From: Hyphomicrobium_A sp964620915
GTDB taxonomy: Bacteria > Pseudomonadota > Alphaproteobacteria > Rhizobiales > Hyphomicrobiaceae
DNA: 64,000 bases
Direction of reading: 5' to 3'
NCBI GenBank assembly: GCA_964620915.1
Contig: CAZUKP010000009.1
Coordinates: 3,651 to 67,650 of the forward strand
Shown: positions 37,572 through 45,561 of the stretch, piece by piece
Position numbering within the stretch: position 1 is the first letter of the stretch
Layout: each line of letters opens with the position of its first letter
Position numbers and translations under genes: made by a program
The notes under the pieces: generated by a model
The model's database searches: none
What the model was told of the DNA's origin: nothing
Seen by the model: the letters and a program-made list of their open reading frames with translations, nothing else

Positions 37572-38699
37572 ATGACAGAGCCGGGTCCCAAAGGCAAGCC
37601 GACCATTTCCTATCGTGATGCCGGCGTCGACATAGACGCTGGTAATCAACTTGTTGAGGCCATTAAGCCACTCGCCAGGGCCACGCGCCGGCCTGGCGCC
37701 GATGCAAGTTTGGGTGGATTTGGAGGATTGTTCGATCTCAAGGGGGCCGGGTTCAGAGACCCGATTCTGGTGTCGGCGACAGATGGTGTCGGCACCAAGC
37801 TGAAAATCGCCATCGAAACGGGCTGCCACGATACGATCGGCATCGATCTTGTGGCCATGTGCGTCAACGATCTTATCGTTCAAGGCGCCGAGCCCTTGCT
37901 GTTCCTCGATTATTTTGCGTGCGGAAAACTCGATGTGGAAACCGCGCGCAGTGTTGTTGCTGGTATCGCTGCGGGTTGCACGGAAGCAGGCTGCGCGCTT
38001 GTCGGCGGCGAGACGGCTGAAATGCCGGGCATGTACGCTTCAGGTGATTATGATCTCGCAGGCTTTGCAGTCGGCGCCGTTGAGCGTGGGCAGATCCTGC
38101 CGGCCGGCAACATCGCTGTGGGAGACGTTCTCATCGGGTTGCCATCCGCTGGCGTTCATTCCAACGGCTATTCGCTCGTTCGCCGGTTGGTTGCCGAGGA
38201 GAAGCTTTCCTGGAGCGCGCCGGCCCCGTTCGAGCCTAACCAGTCGCTCGCGCAGGCGCTGCTCACACCGACACGCATCTACGTCAAGCCGCTGCTTGCG
38301 GCGCTCAAAGCAACGGGGCGCGCTGGCAAAGCAATCAAGGCTTTGTCGCACATCACGGGCGGTGGCATCTCAGAGAATTTGCCGCGTGTTCTTCCTGAAG
38401 CCGTCAGCGCGCACATTGATCTTTCGGCCATTGCCGCCCCTCCCGTATTCGGTTGGCTCGCGAAGGCTGGAAATCTCGATCAGGCCGAGCTGCTTCGCAC
38501 CTTCAACTGCGGCATCGGGATGATCGTTGTCGCTGCCAAGAACGAAGCCGACGCCGTGCTGTCAGCTCTCAGCGAGACCGGCGAGATGCCTGCGGTGATC
38601 GGTGAGATCGCAGCGCCCGGCGGAACCAGAAGTAAAGCGAAGGGAAGTAGCGCCGCGTGGGCTGTCAACTATTCGGGCGCGCTGAATTTTGTTGCCTGA
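37572..38699 (+). CDS. purM: phosphoribosylformylglycinamidine cyclo-ligase (AIR synthetase)
   Basis: This 375-residue enzyme closes the imidazole ring in purine synthesis. The N-terminal signature YRDAGVDIDAGNQLVEAIKP is followed by the PurM/SelD-fold blocks DGVGTKLKIA, DLVAMCVNDLIVQGAEPLLFLDY, GGETAEMPGMY, and HITGGGISENLPRVLP. AAGGTGAA lies just before the ATG. The length is slightly over the usual 345-355 because of C-terminal Lys/Ser-rich residues. It is followed by a small membrane protein gene and purN. Confidence 0.96.
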   Translation: MTEPGPKGKPTISYRDAGVDIDAGNQLVEAIKPLARATRRPGADASLGGFGGLFDLKGAGFRDPILVSATDGVGTKLKIAIETGCHDTIGIDLVAMCVNDLIVQGAEPLLFLDYFACGKLDVETARSVVAGIAAGCTEAGCALVGGETAEMPGMYASGDYDLAGFAVGAVERGQILPAGNIAVGDVLIGLPSAGVHSNGYSLVRRLVAEEKLSWSAPAPFEPNQSLAQALLTPTRIYVKPLLAALKATGRAGKAIKALSHITGGGISENLPRVLPEAVSAHIDLSAIAAPPVFGWLAKAGNLDQAELLRTFNCGIGMIVVAAKNEADAVLSALSETGEMPAVIGEIAAPGGTRSKAKGSSAAWAVNYSGALNFVA

Positions 38700-38738
38700 T
38701 CGCGTCGCAGTAGCGGTGCGGCTGGCGGGAGAGGCCAT

Positions 38739-39224
38739 ATGACTGCCGCTGAGGAGCACACCAAGGCCGTCCGGCTCTGGCCCTACGTCAAGCAATTCAT
38801 TCCGATCTATCTTGGTCTGTCGATCGCGGTGGCCGTCGTTTTGTTTGTGTTCGAGTTCCAGACCAATGCTGGCGTCAACGTTGCAGTCTTGGTCCCATCG
38901 TTGGTTCTGCCGATAATCAGGTTCGTCAGCGATTATCAAAGACCGTTCGACAGGTCTGAGCGGCTCCGCTTCACCTTTCTGATCTTCCTGGCATCCATTG
39001 TCGCGTCGCTCGCACTCCTTGCTGTGGCAGGCGTGATTGTCTTCTCCATCGAACACAGCGCACCCTCCATAGAGGAGGTGGTCGTCATAATGCGGTTGTT
39101 TGCCTGGCAGATTGCGCTTTCGGTTTTTGTGACGAGCCTCGTCTACCTGGCGGTCATATACTTTTTCTCCGGCTTCTACGCCCGTTTCCTCACCAAGCGA
39201 CTTGCGGCAAAGGGCGGGGCGTAA
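38739..39224 (+). CDS. four-helix membrane protein inserted between purM and purN
   Basis: This 161-residue integral membrane protein has four hydrophobic helices (about 20-40, 47-63, 78-100, 125-150). The arrangement loosely resembles the ABZJ_00895-type hypothetical membrane family, but I am not certain. Its stop codon overlaps the region just upstream of purN. No motif suggests a purine-related reaction. The position in a purM-purN transcript may be incidental. Confidence 0.65.
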   Translation: MTAAEEHTKAVRLWPYVKQFIPIYLGLSIAVAVVLFVFEFQTNAGVNVAVLVPSLVLPIIRFVSDYQRPFDRSERLRFTFLIFLASIVASLALLAVAGVIVFSIEHSAPSIEEVVVIMRLFAWQIALSVFVTSLVYLAVIYFFSGFYARFLTKRLAAKGGA

Positions 39225-39264
39225 TGACGGCATCGAGCGTCACAACGAACATGAGTTGGTCGCC

Positions 39265-39933
39265 GTGAAGAAGCGCGTTGGTATTCTAATTTCAGGCAGG
39301 GGGTCGAACATGGCCTCGCTGATCGCGGCTGCGCGCAAAGATGATTATCCCGCCAAAATTGTCTGCGTTCTTTCCAATCGACCTGATGCGTTGGGACTTA
39401 ACACTGCCGAAAGCGAAGGCATTCCTGCCAGCGCGATCGATCACAAGGCGTTCGCAGTTCGAGAGGCCTTCGAAGCCGAACTGGATGGGGCGCTGAGATC
39501 ATTTCAGGTCGACATCGTCGCCTGCGCCGGCTTCATGCGGATCATGACGGCGCCCTTCGTCGAGCGGTGGCGCGACAGAATGGTCAATATCCACCCGTCG
39601 TTACTTCCCGCCTTCAAGGGGCTCGACACGCACGCCCGCGCCATTGCGGCAGGCGCCAAGCTCACGGGCTGCACCGTTCATGTCGTCCGGCCGGATATGG
39701 ATGCTGGGCCCATTATTGCCCAGGCTGCGGTCCCAATTCTCGATTCCGACATAGCCGAATCGCTGGCAGCGCGGGTATTGCGGGTCGAGCATATGCTTTA
39801 TCCCCACGCGCTTGCCCTGTTTGCGGCTGGGAAAATCCGTGTTGAGGGTGAGCGCGTCGTGGGGCCCCCAGCCCCATCCAACCCCTTGGAATGCCTCGTT
39901 TGGCCGCCCCTGGACGTGCCGGGTGGAACTTGA
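39265..39933 (+). CDS. purN: phosphoribosylglycinamide formyltransferase
   Basis: This 222-residue GAR transformylase transfers a formyl group from 10-formyl-THF. It starts (GTG)KKRVGILISGRGSNMASL, has the catalytic Asn-His-Asp region in RMVNIHPSLLPAFKGLDTHARA and HVVRPDMDAGPIIAQAAV, and is of normal length. An open frame extends to a TTG at 39202, but homology starts at the GTG at 39265. No strong Shine-Dalgarno is seen there, so translation may be coupled to the gene before it. Confidence 0.92.
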   Translation: MKKRVGILISGRGSNMASLIAAARKDDYPAKIVCVLSNRPDALGLNTAESEGIPASAIDHKAFAVREAFEAELDGALRSFQVDIVACAGFMRIMTAPFVERWRDRMVNIHPSLLPAFKGLDTHARAIAAGAKLTGCTVHVVRPDMDAGPIIAQAAVPILDSDIAESLAARVLRVEHMLYPHALALFAAGKIRVEGERVVGPPAPSNPLECLVWPPLDVPGGT

Positions 39934-39969
39934 TGCATATCAAATCCGGCGCGCCAAATTGAAGCGGAT

Positions 39970-40035
39970 TTGACAGTCCTGATAGACACTTAGGTCTTGG
40001 GGATGCTACTTAGACGACCGCTTTGGGGCACTTAG
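39970..40035 (+). promoter_or_regulatory. TTGACA and three spaced ACTTAG repeats upstream of the P450 gene
   Basis: ACTTAG occurs at 39988-39993, 40008-40013 and 40030-40035, at steps of 20 and 22 bases, or roughly two helical turns. The second and third copies are preceded by (C)TTGGGG- or CTTTGGGG-like sequence. TTGACA at 39970-39975 could be a -35 box. Same-face direct repeats before a single gene suggest an activator or repressor array. This is inferred from spacing alone. Confidence 0.4.
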
Positions 40036-40147
40036 CGAAGCGGTTTGCGCCGCCATTATCCAAGGCCGGTTTCCAAATTTACATCCCGTTGTCTGGATTA
40101 GGCATAGAAAGTGCGTTCGCACGGCCCGTTCCCCGGGAGAAGACCTC

Positions 40148-41533
40148 ATGACCGCGACAGCAAAACAAATGAACGAACCCGCGCCGGCTCACACGCAGGG
40201 TCTGGGTGAAGAGAGCAGCATCTGGTTCAAGCTCAGTCCGCTCCTCAAGGGTGGCATTGACAACCCGATGCGTATCCTCATGCAGATGTCGGAGCGCTAC
40301 GGGCCCGTCATTCCCATCAACATCGCCAATCAGCGCGTGGTCATGATCAGCGGGCCTGAGTTCTTCAAGCACGTGCTGGTGACCAAGGCGGACAACTACA
40401 TCAAATATTTCGACGGCCTGAAGCCCATCTTCGGCAAGTCGATGATAACCAACGACGGCGCGCTCTGGCAGAAGATCAGAATGCCCCAGCAGCCGGCGTT
40501 TCACCCCGACATGTTCGCCGAGTACATCCCCTACTTCCTCGACGCAATCCGCTCCAAGATGGACATCTGGGCCAACCTTGCGAAGTCGGGCCAGACGGTG
40601 GAAATGGTCGAGCAGACGTGGACGCTCGCCGCTGACATGATCTGCAAGGCGTTGTTTGACCGGGACATGCCGTTCAATCCGCACTTCGTCTTCAAGTGCG
40701 TGAAGACCTACACGGACGTCATGAACCACAAGGAGATTCGCCTGAAGAAACAGGCCGGCGAAATCTTCGAAATGACCGAGCAGGATGCTGCCAAGGCCAT
40801 GGAGGTCTGGGCCAGCGTGCCGCCGGAGGTCATTTCCGCCGATCCGCGCGAACAGCGCGAGCGCACGCTTCTCAAGATGATCGAAGCCGCCGTCGCAGAT
40901 CCTGACGTTCCAGAATTCGATGAGCAGCAGGCCGTCGACGAGCTCAAGCAATACCTTTGGGCCGGTACGGAGACGACGGCTTTGACGCTGGCTTGGGCCC
41001 TATACGAGACCGCGCGCCACCCCGAAGCTGCCGAGCGCATCCGCAGGGAAGGCGAGGAAGTATATGGCGACCGCGAACCCACGGCTGCCGACTATTCCGC
41101 GCTCGCTTACACCCGCGCCGTGATCCAGGAAACGATGCGGCTCTATCCGCCAATTTGGGGCCTGATCCGCGTGGCCGCAGCCGAAGACGAGATTGGCGGC
41201 AAGGAGATCCACGCTGGCGACCGCATCATGCTGTTCGCCTACGGCGCACATCACAACCCGGAGTTCTGGGAAGAGCCGGAAGAGTTCCGGCCCGAGCGTT
41301 GGATGGGCGGCGGTGCGAAGAAGCAGGTGAAATATTCCTATCTTCCGTTCGGTGCGGGCAAGCGTTCGTGCATCGGCGGTGCGATGAGCCAGGTGGAAAA
41401 CACACTGGCATTGTCGCTCCTGCTGCGCCGCTTCCGGCCCGAGTATGTTGGCGCCGATCCCGCAGGCATCAACGCGACCGTGACATTGACGCCCAAGGGC
41501 GGGCTCAACTTCAAGATTCGCGAACTGAGCTAG
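40148..41533 (+). CDS. cytochrome P450
   Basis: This 461-residue heme monooxygenase has the I-helix oxygen-activation motif AGTETTALT, the K-helix ETMR (ExxR), the PERW meander, and the heme-binding loop FGAGKRSCIGG with the axial Cys. The length and motif style resemble the bacterial fatty-acid/alkane-hydroxylating class that looks like eukaryotic P450s (CYP102-like heme domain) rather than CYP101 types. No reductase domain is attached and none is adjacent, so electrons must come from elsewhere. The substrate is unknown. Over 200 bases of upstream DNA carry repeats. Confidence 0.93.
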   Translation: MTATAKQMNEPAPAHTQGLGEESSIWFKLSPLLKGGIDNPMRILMQMSERYGPVIPINIANQRVVMISGPEFFKHVLVTKADNYIKYFDGLKPIFGKSMITNDGALWQKIRMPQQPAFHPDMFAEYIPYFLDAIRSKMDIWANLAKSGQTVEMVEQTWTLAADMICKALFDRDMPFNPHFVFKCVKTYTDVMNHKEIRLKKQAGEIFEMTEQDAAKAMEVWASVPPEVISADPREQRERTLLKMIEAAVADPDVPEFDEQQAVDELKQYLWAGTETTALTLAWALYETARHPEAAERIRREGEEVYGDREPTAADYSALAYTRAVIQETMRLYPPIWGLIRVAAAEDEIGGKEIHAGDRIMLFAYGAHHNPEFWEEPEEFRPERWMGGGAKKQVKYSYLPFGAGKRSCIGGAMSQVENTLALSLLLRRFRPEYVGADPAGINATVTLTPKGGLNFKIRELS

Positions 41534-41619
41534 CGTCGAGCACCTTCTATATGCGATAGCGGCGAAAGCGGCGTTTGCGCCGCCTCTCCGTTCTTGCGCG
41601 ATGCTCTTGGGAGGTCACA

Positions 41620-42030
41620 GTGGCCCGGCTTGCAGTGTGTGTTCTTGCGTTGGCCCTCGGTGTGGCAGGGGGCTGCGGCAAGGAGGACGCCGTAGCAGAT
41701 TGCAGCCAAAACGAAGACCCAGATCGGCGAATACGGGGCTGTACGCAAATCATTGAACGCGAAGGTCCCACCCCAACGTACATAGCCGGGGCATATGAAG
41801 CGCGGGGCTTGGCCTATCATAAGAAGCGCGACTATGACCGCGCCATTGCCGATTTCGATAAAGCCATTGAACTCAACTCCGATGAAGTCGGCTACCACAT
41901 CAGCAAGGGCATTTCCTACATCGAGAAACGCGACAAGGAACGAGCCATCGCGGCCTTCCAGAGGGCGCTTGAGATGGACCCATCAAATGCGTTGGCGAAA
42001 AAGGGCCTCAAACTGGCCGAACAGAACTAG
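41620..42030 (+). CDS. TPR-repeat lipoprotein
   Basis: This 136-residue protein has an N-terminal hydrophobic segment ending in a lipobox-like GVAGGC-GKED, which suggests a lipoprotein. About two tetratricopeptide repeats follow (YEARGLAYHKKRDYDRAIAD, then YHISKGISYIEKRDKERAIA) with a helical cap. GGGAGG lies five bases before the GTG at 41620, which makes that the start rather than the upstream ATG at 41575. A role in protein-protein contacts in the envelope is inferred from TPRs, and the partner is unknown. Confidence 0.75.
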   Translation: MARLAVCVLALALGVAGGCGKEDAVADCSQNEDPDRRIRGCTQIIEREGPTPTYIAGAYEARGLAYHKKRDYDRAIADFDKAIELNSDEVGYHISKGISYIEKRDKERAIAAFQRALEMDPSNALAKKGLKLAEQN

Positions 42031-42086
42031 GCGCGTCGATGCAGAGGGTCATTGGGTTTCGGGCTAGGCTGGCACGAGCGGCCCCC

Positions 42087-42521
42087 TCAGTGAGTAGGAT
42101 CTAGGATCGTGCGGAAGTCACGCGGCTTCAGCGCGATGGATGCCAGCGTCTTTTCGTCGAGCACCGCGAGGAACGCACGCAATGCTTCGTCAAGTGCCCC
42201 TTGCAGCTTGCAACACTCAGAGATGACGCACTGGTTTCCAGTGGAATGGCATTCCACGAGTGCGAAGTCGGGCTCGGTCTCGCGAAGGACATCGCCCAGC
42301 ACGATCTTGGTTGCAGGTTTTGCGAGCTCGAGTCCACCTGATCGACCACGTACGGCCACCAAATAACCGCTGCGCGTGAGCGCATTGACGACCTTCATGA
42401 CATGCGGGCGCGAAATGGCATAGGCGTCCGAGATCTCCTCGATCGTCACCAACCGATCGCCGGCGGCGTGTGCGTACATCAATACGCGCAAGGCATAGTC
42501 GGAAAAGTGCGTCAGTCGCAT
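42087..42521 (-). CDS. nsrR: Rrf2-family nitric-oxide sensor repressor
   Basis: This 144-residue winged-HTH protein begins MRLTHFSDYALRVLMYA, as NsrR does. The iron-sulfur-binding region has three spaced cysteines (Cys-x6-Cys-x5-Cys, with an extra adjacent Cys: QCVISECCKL), followed by ALDEALRAFLAVLDEKTLA. NsrR holds a [4Fe-4S] or [2Fe-2S] cluster that reacts with NO, releasing repression of NO-defence genes. It lies 45 bases downstream of nnrS on the same strand, and a matching operator is found upstream of nnrS. The ORF is open to 42554, but homology sets the start at 42521. Confidence 0.9.
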   Translation of the reverse strand: MRLTHFSDYALRVLMYAHAAGDRLVTIEEISDAYAISRPHVMKVVNALTRSGYLVAVRGRSGGLELAKPATKIVLGDVLRETEPDFALVECHSTGNQCVISECCKLQGALDEALRAFLAVLDEKTLASIALKPRDFRTILDPTH

Positions 42522-42566
42522 CGCATCGCTCCAAACGTTGTCTTGGCGCCCCACACAATGGCGGCG

Positions 42567-43748
42567 CTATCGCCGGGCACTCACCAGTATTGGGCCATAG
42601 ACGATCGCAAAGCCGCCGAATGCGAGCACCCACGCCGTGGCCGACAGATACAGCATCGGCATGTAGGCGACGCCGAAAGCGGCCGCCAACCTCGCGGCCG
42701 CGGCAATGAAAGCAAGAACATAAATGGCCTGCGTCGCTCTGTTTGCGTGCAGCGGACGTCCGGTGTGCCCAAGACTAGCGCGCGTCATCACGGCCAGAGT
42801 CATCAAGCCAATGGCCCCTGCTGTCCATCCGTGCAGGGCGCCACTTGTCGATATGGCGCTCGGCGCCAAGATCGAAAGACAGACAAGAAAGAAACCGAGC
42901 GGCACGAAAGCGTATCCGACGTGGAGCACCACAAGCAGCGGTTCGGCCAGCGTGCGATCTCCAGCCCAGCGGCAAATTCGAAGGGTTTGAAATGCGCCGG
43001 CCACGAATAGCGCGCCGGCTGTCAGGACCTCATCGGGCATCGCAACCCAAAGTGCGAGCGCGGCCGCACTGATGAGGATCGAAACGACATCATAACTGTT
43101 GAATGCGATAGGCAAACGGCCAGGGCTCTGCCGAGCCAGCCAATTGCGCGTGAAGCTCGGAATGATGCGCCCGCCAATGAGCGACAAAAGTATGACGGCA
43201 GCAGCGATCCCAAGACGCGTTCCATAGCCGAAGAACGTGCCCGAGTGAGCTTCCGCGAAGAAGACCGCGTCGCCTACGAGAAGAAGACCGATAAGTACAA
43301 GCACACGGAGGTTGCGCAGATTGTTGCCCGCGATGATCTCGCGGGCGATGACGGCGACGAGGGCGGCTGGGAACGCCAGGTCGATCGCAGCCGCGATCCA
43401 AAGTCCCGTCAGCTGAGAGGTAAGGACCGCTGCCCGGCCCGCCACCCAGATGAGAAACAGTGCGAGCAAGGGCGTTCCCTGTACCGGAAAACGCCCCGTC
43501 CAATTGGGTACGGCCGTTAACAGGAAGCCCGCGGCGACCGCAGGCAAGAAGCCGTAAAGCATCGCGTGCACGTGCCAATGCAACGGGGAAAGCGCGGTCG
43601 GAAGCGCAACTGATCCTGTCAGCATCGCCGGCCACACGGCAACCGCGATCGCTCCCCACACCGCGCCACCGAGAAAGAAAATGCGAAATCCGTAGCTCAG
43701 CAGTGCCGGGCCGGCGAAGGTGCGGATCTTCTCTGCGGACGTGTTCAT
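42567..43748 (-). CDS. nnrS: NnrS family heme membrane protein
   Basis: This 393-residue polytopic membrane protein has about 12 helices. It carries NnrS signatures: the N-terminal ALLSYGFRIFFLGGAVWGA, then LHWHVHAMLYGFLPAVAAGFLLTAVPNWTGR, whose His residues are likely heme or metal ligands, and RIIPSFTRNWL. NnrS proteins are induced by NO and protect against nitrosative stress in denitrifiers and others. It is the first gene of a probable nnrS-nsrR operon and faces fdxA across the palindromic operator. Confidence 0.93.
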   Translation of the reverse strand: MNTSAEKIRTFAGPALLSYGFRIFFLGGAVWGAIAVAVWPAMLTGSVALPTALSPLHWHVHAMLYGFLPAVAAGFLLTAVPNWTGRFPVQGTPLLALFLIWVAGRAAVLTSQLTGLWIAAAIDLAFPAALVAVIAREIIAGNNLRNLRVLVLIGLLLVGDAVFFAEAHSGTFFGYGTRLGIAAAVILLSLIGGRIIPSFTRNWLARQSPGRLPIAFNSYDVVSILISAAALALWVAMPDEVLTAGALFVAGAFQTLRICRWAGDRTLAEPLLVVLHVGYAFVPLGFFLVCLSILAPSAISTSGALHGWTAGAIGLMTLAVMTRASLGHTGRPLHANRATQAIYVLAFIAAAARLAAAFGVAYMPMLYLSATAWVLAFGGFAIVYGPILVSARR

Positions 43749-43837
43749 CGTCTGCGGCCCTATGTGCGGCCCTCATCGCTGAAGCGGCGCCGTCACACGA
43801 AGAGTTGAAGCCCTGTTGATTTTCCGGTGTCGTCGTC

Positions 43838-43864
43838 AAAAGATATACCAAGAATATATCTTTT
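43838..43864. promoter_or_regulatory. perfect NsrR-like operator palindrome
   Basis: The arms AAAAGATATA (43838-43847) and TATATCTTTT (43855-43864) are perfect complements around a 7-base spacer CCAAGAA. The inner 23 bases have the same layout as the known NsrR site (AAGATGYAT, short centre, ATRCATCTT). It lies about 90 bases upstream of nnrS and 80 bases upstream of fdxA, between the divergent genes, so one site could control both as well as nsrR itself. The core bases are seen directly; regulator assignment is inferred. Confidence 0.8.
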
Positions 43865-43944
43865 AACGGCCCCAGTGTGTGGCGTCAACCCGACAGCATT
43901 GGGTGGAAGCTGTGCGCTAGCGGCAAGGAGCCACAGGAACGGCC

Positions 43945-44295
43945 ATGACCTACGTCGTCACTGAGAACTGTATCAAATGCAAATTCACCGACTGCGTCGA
44001 AGTGTGTCCCGTCGACTGTTTCTATGAAGGCGAGAACATGCTTGTCATTCACCCTGACGAGTGCATCGACTGCGGTGTGTGCGTTCCAGAGTGCCCGGCC
44101 GAGGCGATCGTCTCGGATAGTGAACCGGCCGCAACGTCCCGATGGCTTGAGCTAAACCGTAAATACGCGGAGATTTGGCCGAATATCACTGCCAAGAAAG
44201 CCGCGCCATCGGATGCAGACGAGCAAAATGGCCGGCCTGGAAAGGCGGCGGAGTTTTCACCGGTGCCTGCCCGCGTTAGCGAGTCGGCGAGCTAG
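43945..44295 (+). CDS. fdxA: 7Fe/8Fe ferredoxin (FdxA type)
   Basis: This 116-residue ferredoxin has two clusters. The N-terminal CIKCKFTDCVEVCPVDCFYEG provides the [3Fe-4S]/[4Fe-4S] pattern and CIDCGVCVPECPAEAI the Cys-x2-Cys-x2-Cys-x3-Cys [4Fe-4S] site. A C-terminal tail (about 70-116) is typical of alphaproteobacterial FdxA. Placement against nnrS and the NsrR-like site suggests NO or iron-sulfur-stress induction. Whether it serves the P450 located 2.4 kb upstream is unknown. Confidence 0.93.
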   Translation: MTYVVTENCIKCKFTDCVEVCPVDCFYEGENMLVIHPDECIDCGVCVPECPAEAIVSDSEPAATSRWLELNRKYAEIWPNITAKKAAPSDADEQNGRPGKAAEFSPVPARVSESAS

Positions 44296-44312
44296 AGATC
44301 GCTGCCGCCCCA

Positions 44313-44858
44313 CTAGGCTCTCTGCCGGCTGACGTAGCGTGTCGTGAGGTAGCGCAGTTTCACGACGCCATCGGGATAAGCCTCGATCCCATCGAACGTT
44401 AGGGTATGGCTGTTCTTGAGCTCGTTGAGAAGCGACAGCCCTGCGCCGAGCAGCACTGGCACCAGAAAGATTTCGATCATGTCGACGAGGTTTTCGTCAA
44501 GCGCGGCCTGCATGGTGTAGGCGCCGCCCACAATCCAAATGTCTTTGGCTGTCTTTTCGCTGGCCATCTGGAGCGTCCCCATCAGGCCCAGGTCGGTAGG
44601 GACGACGCCGGCAGGGAGGTTTGTCAGCGGGTGCGACGAAAGCACGTAGACCGGCTTGCCGGGATACGGCCAGTCATCTCCGATGGCATTGATCAGCTCG
44701 AAGGTCCGGCGGCCCATGACGAGTGCGCCGGTCTCGGCAAGGAATTTGTCGTAGCCATATAGACGCGCGTCGTAGGGGGCGAGCCAGTCGACGCCCCCCT
44801 CCCGGTCAGCGATGAAACCATCGAGGCTTGTTGCGACGTAAAATCTCACGCGTGGCAT
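44313..44858 (-). CDS. dihydrofolate-reductase/RibD C-terminal family reductase
   Basis: This 181-residue protein begins PRVRFYVATSLDGFIADREGGVDW and contains ALVMGRRTFELI and DIWIVGGAYTMQAALDENLVD. Both match the RibD_C superfamily of NADPH-dependent reductases. It is not a classical FolA, since the usual folate-site residues are absent, so the substrate is uncertain. GGGGGA sits nine bases before the ATG at 44858. The frame is open further upstream, into the 3' end of ndk, but homology begins at 44858. Confidence 0.85.
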   Translation of the reverse strand: MPRVRFYVATSLDGFIADREGGVDWLAPYDARLYGYDKFLAETGALVMGRRTFELINAIGDDWPYPGKPVYVLSSHPLTNLPAGVVPTDLGLMGTLQMASEKTAKDIWIVGGAYTMQAALDENLVDMIEIFLVPVLLGAGLSLLNELKNSHTLTFDGIEAYPDGVVKLRYLTTRYVSRQRA

Positions 44859-44898
44859 GTCGATTTTCCCCCAAGCCCCCCGGCCGGCACTGAGTGCT

Positions 44899-45321
44899 TC
44901 AGCCGACAATCTCGGTGGCGCGGAACGTCAATGCAATTTCGCGCTCTGCAGATTCGGGGCTGTCTGAGCCGTGGACAGAATTTTGCTGCTTGGAACGGGC
45001 ATGAAGCTTGCGGATCGTGCCTTCCTTGGCTTCCTTGGGATCCGTTGATCCCATGATTTTCCGGTATTTGGCTATCGCATTTTTGCCTTCGAGCACTTGT
45101 AACACGATTGGGCCCGAGGTCATGAAGTTGCACAGCTCCTCGTAGAATGAACGGCCCTTATGTTCCGCATAAAAGCGTTGGACCTGCCTCTTGGACCATG
45201 TGACGCGCTTCTGTGCGATGATTCGCAGCCCCGCTTTCTCGATGATGGCGTTGATCGCCCCGGTGATATTGCGTGCTGTCGCATCCGGTTTGATGATAGA
45301 GAGCGTACGCTCGGTGACCAT
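44899..45321 (-). CDS. ndk: nucleoside diphosphate kinase
   Basis: This 140-residue enzyme exchanges gamma-phosphates among nucleoside di- and triphosphates. It starts ERTLSIIKPDATARNITG and has the phospho-His motif NSVHGSDSPESAEREIA near residue 115. The length is standard. The open frame extends upstream, but homology sets the ATG at 45321. It is followed, 40 bases on, by the DHFR-family gene, and is divergent from the GYF-domain gene. Confidence 0.97.
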   Translation of the reverse strand: MVTERTLSIIKPDATARNITGAINAIIEKAGLRIIAQKRVTWSKRQVQRFYAEHKGRSFYEELCNFMTSGPIVLQVLEGKNAIAKYRKIMGSTDPKEAKEGTIRKLHARSKQQNSVHGSDSPESAEREIALTFRATEIVG

Positions 45322-45561
45322 CTCAGTCCCTCGGTTGTCAGATTTTGTGTATGGATTGCGGCGGGTTATAATGATGATCCCGCCCCTCAACAAGGAAGAC
45401 TGCCAACGGCTAGATTGGCGAAATACTCTTAGCCCGACGGGGGTGATTGACGAAACGGGGGAGGTCGAACCAAATTGACGCTGAGCGAACAAACCGCATG
45501 GGCAAGAAACTGATGTGCACTGCTCAGTATTTTGGCCCCGATTATCCTGCAAGCAACTGAC

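Noticed and set aside
41568..41583. GCGGCG-TTTG-CGCCGC hairpin after the P450 gene as a terminator
   Set aside because: No T tract follows and the next gene's leader overlaps it, so it is only a GC-rich inverted repeat.
40148..44295. P450 and FdxA as a dedicated redox pair
   Set aside because: They are 2.4 kb apart, in separate transcription units, and FdxA is better explained by the NsrR-like operator.
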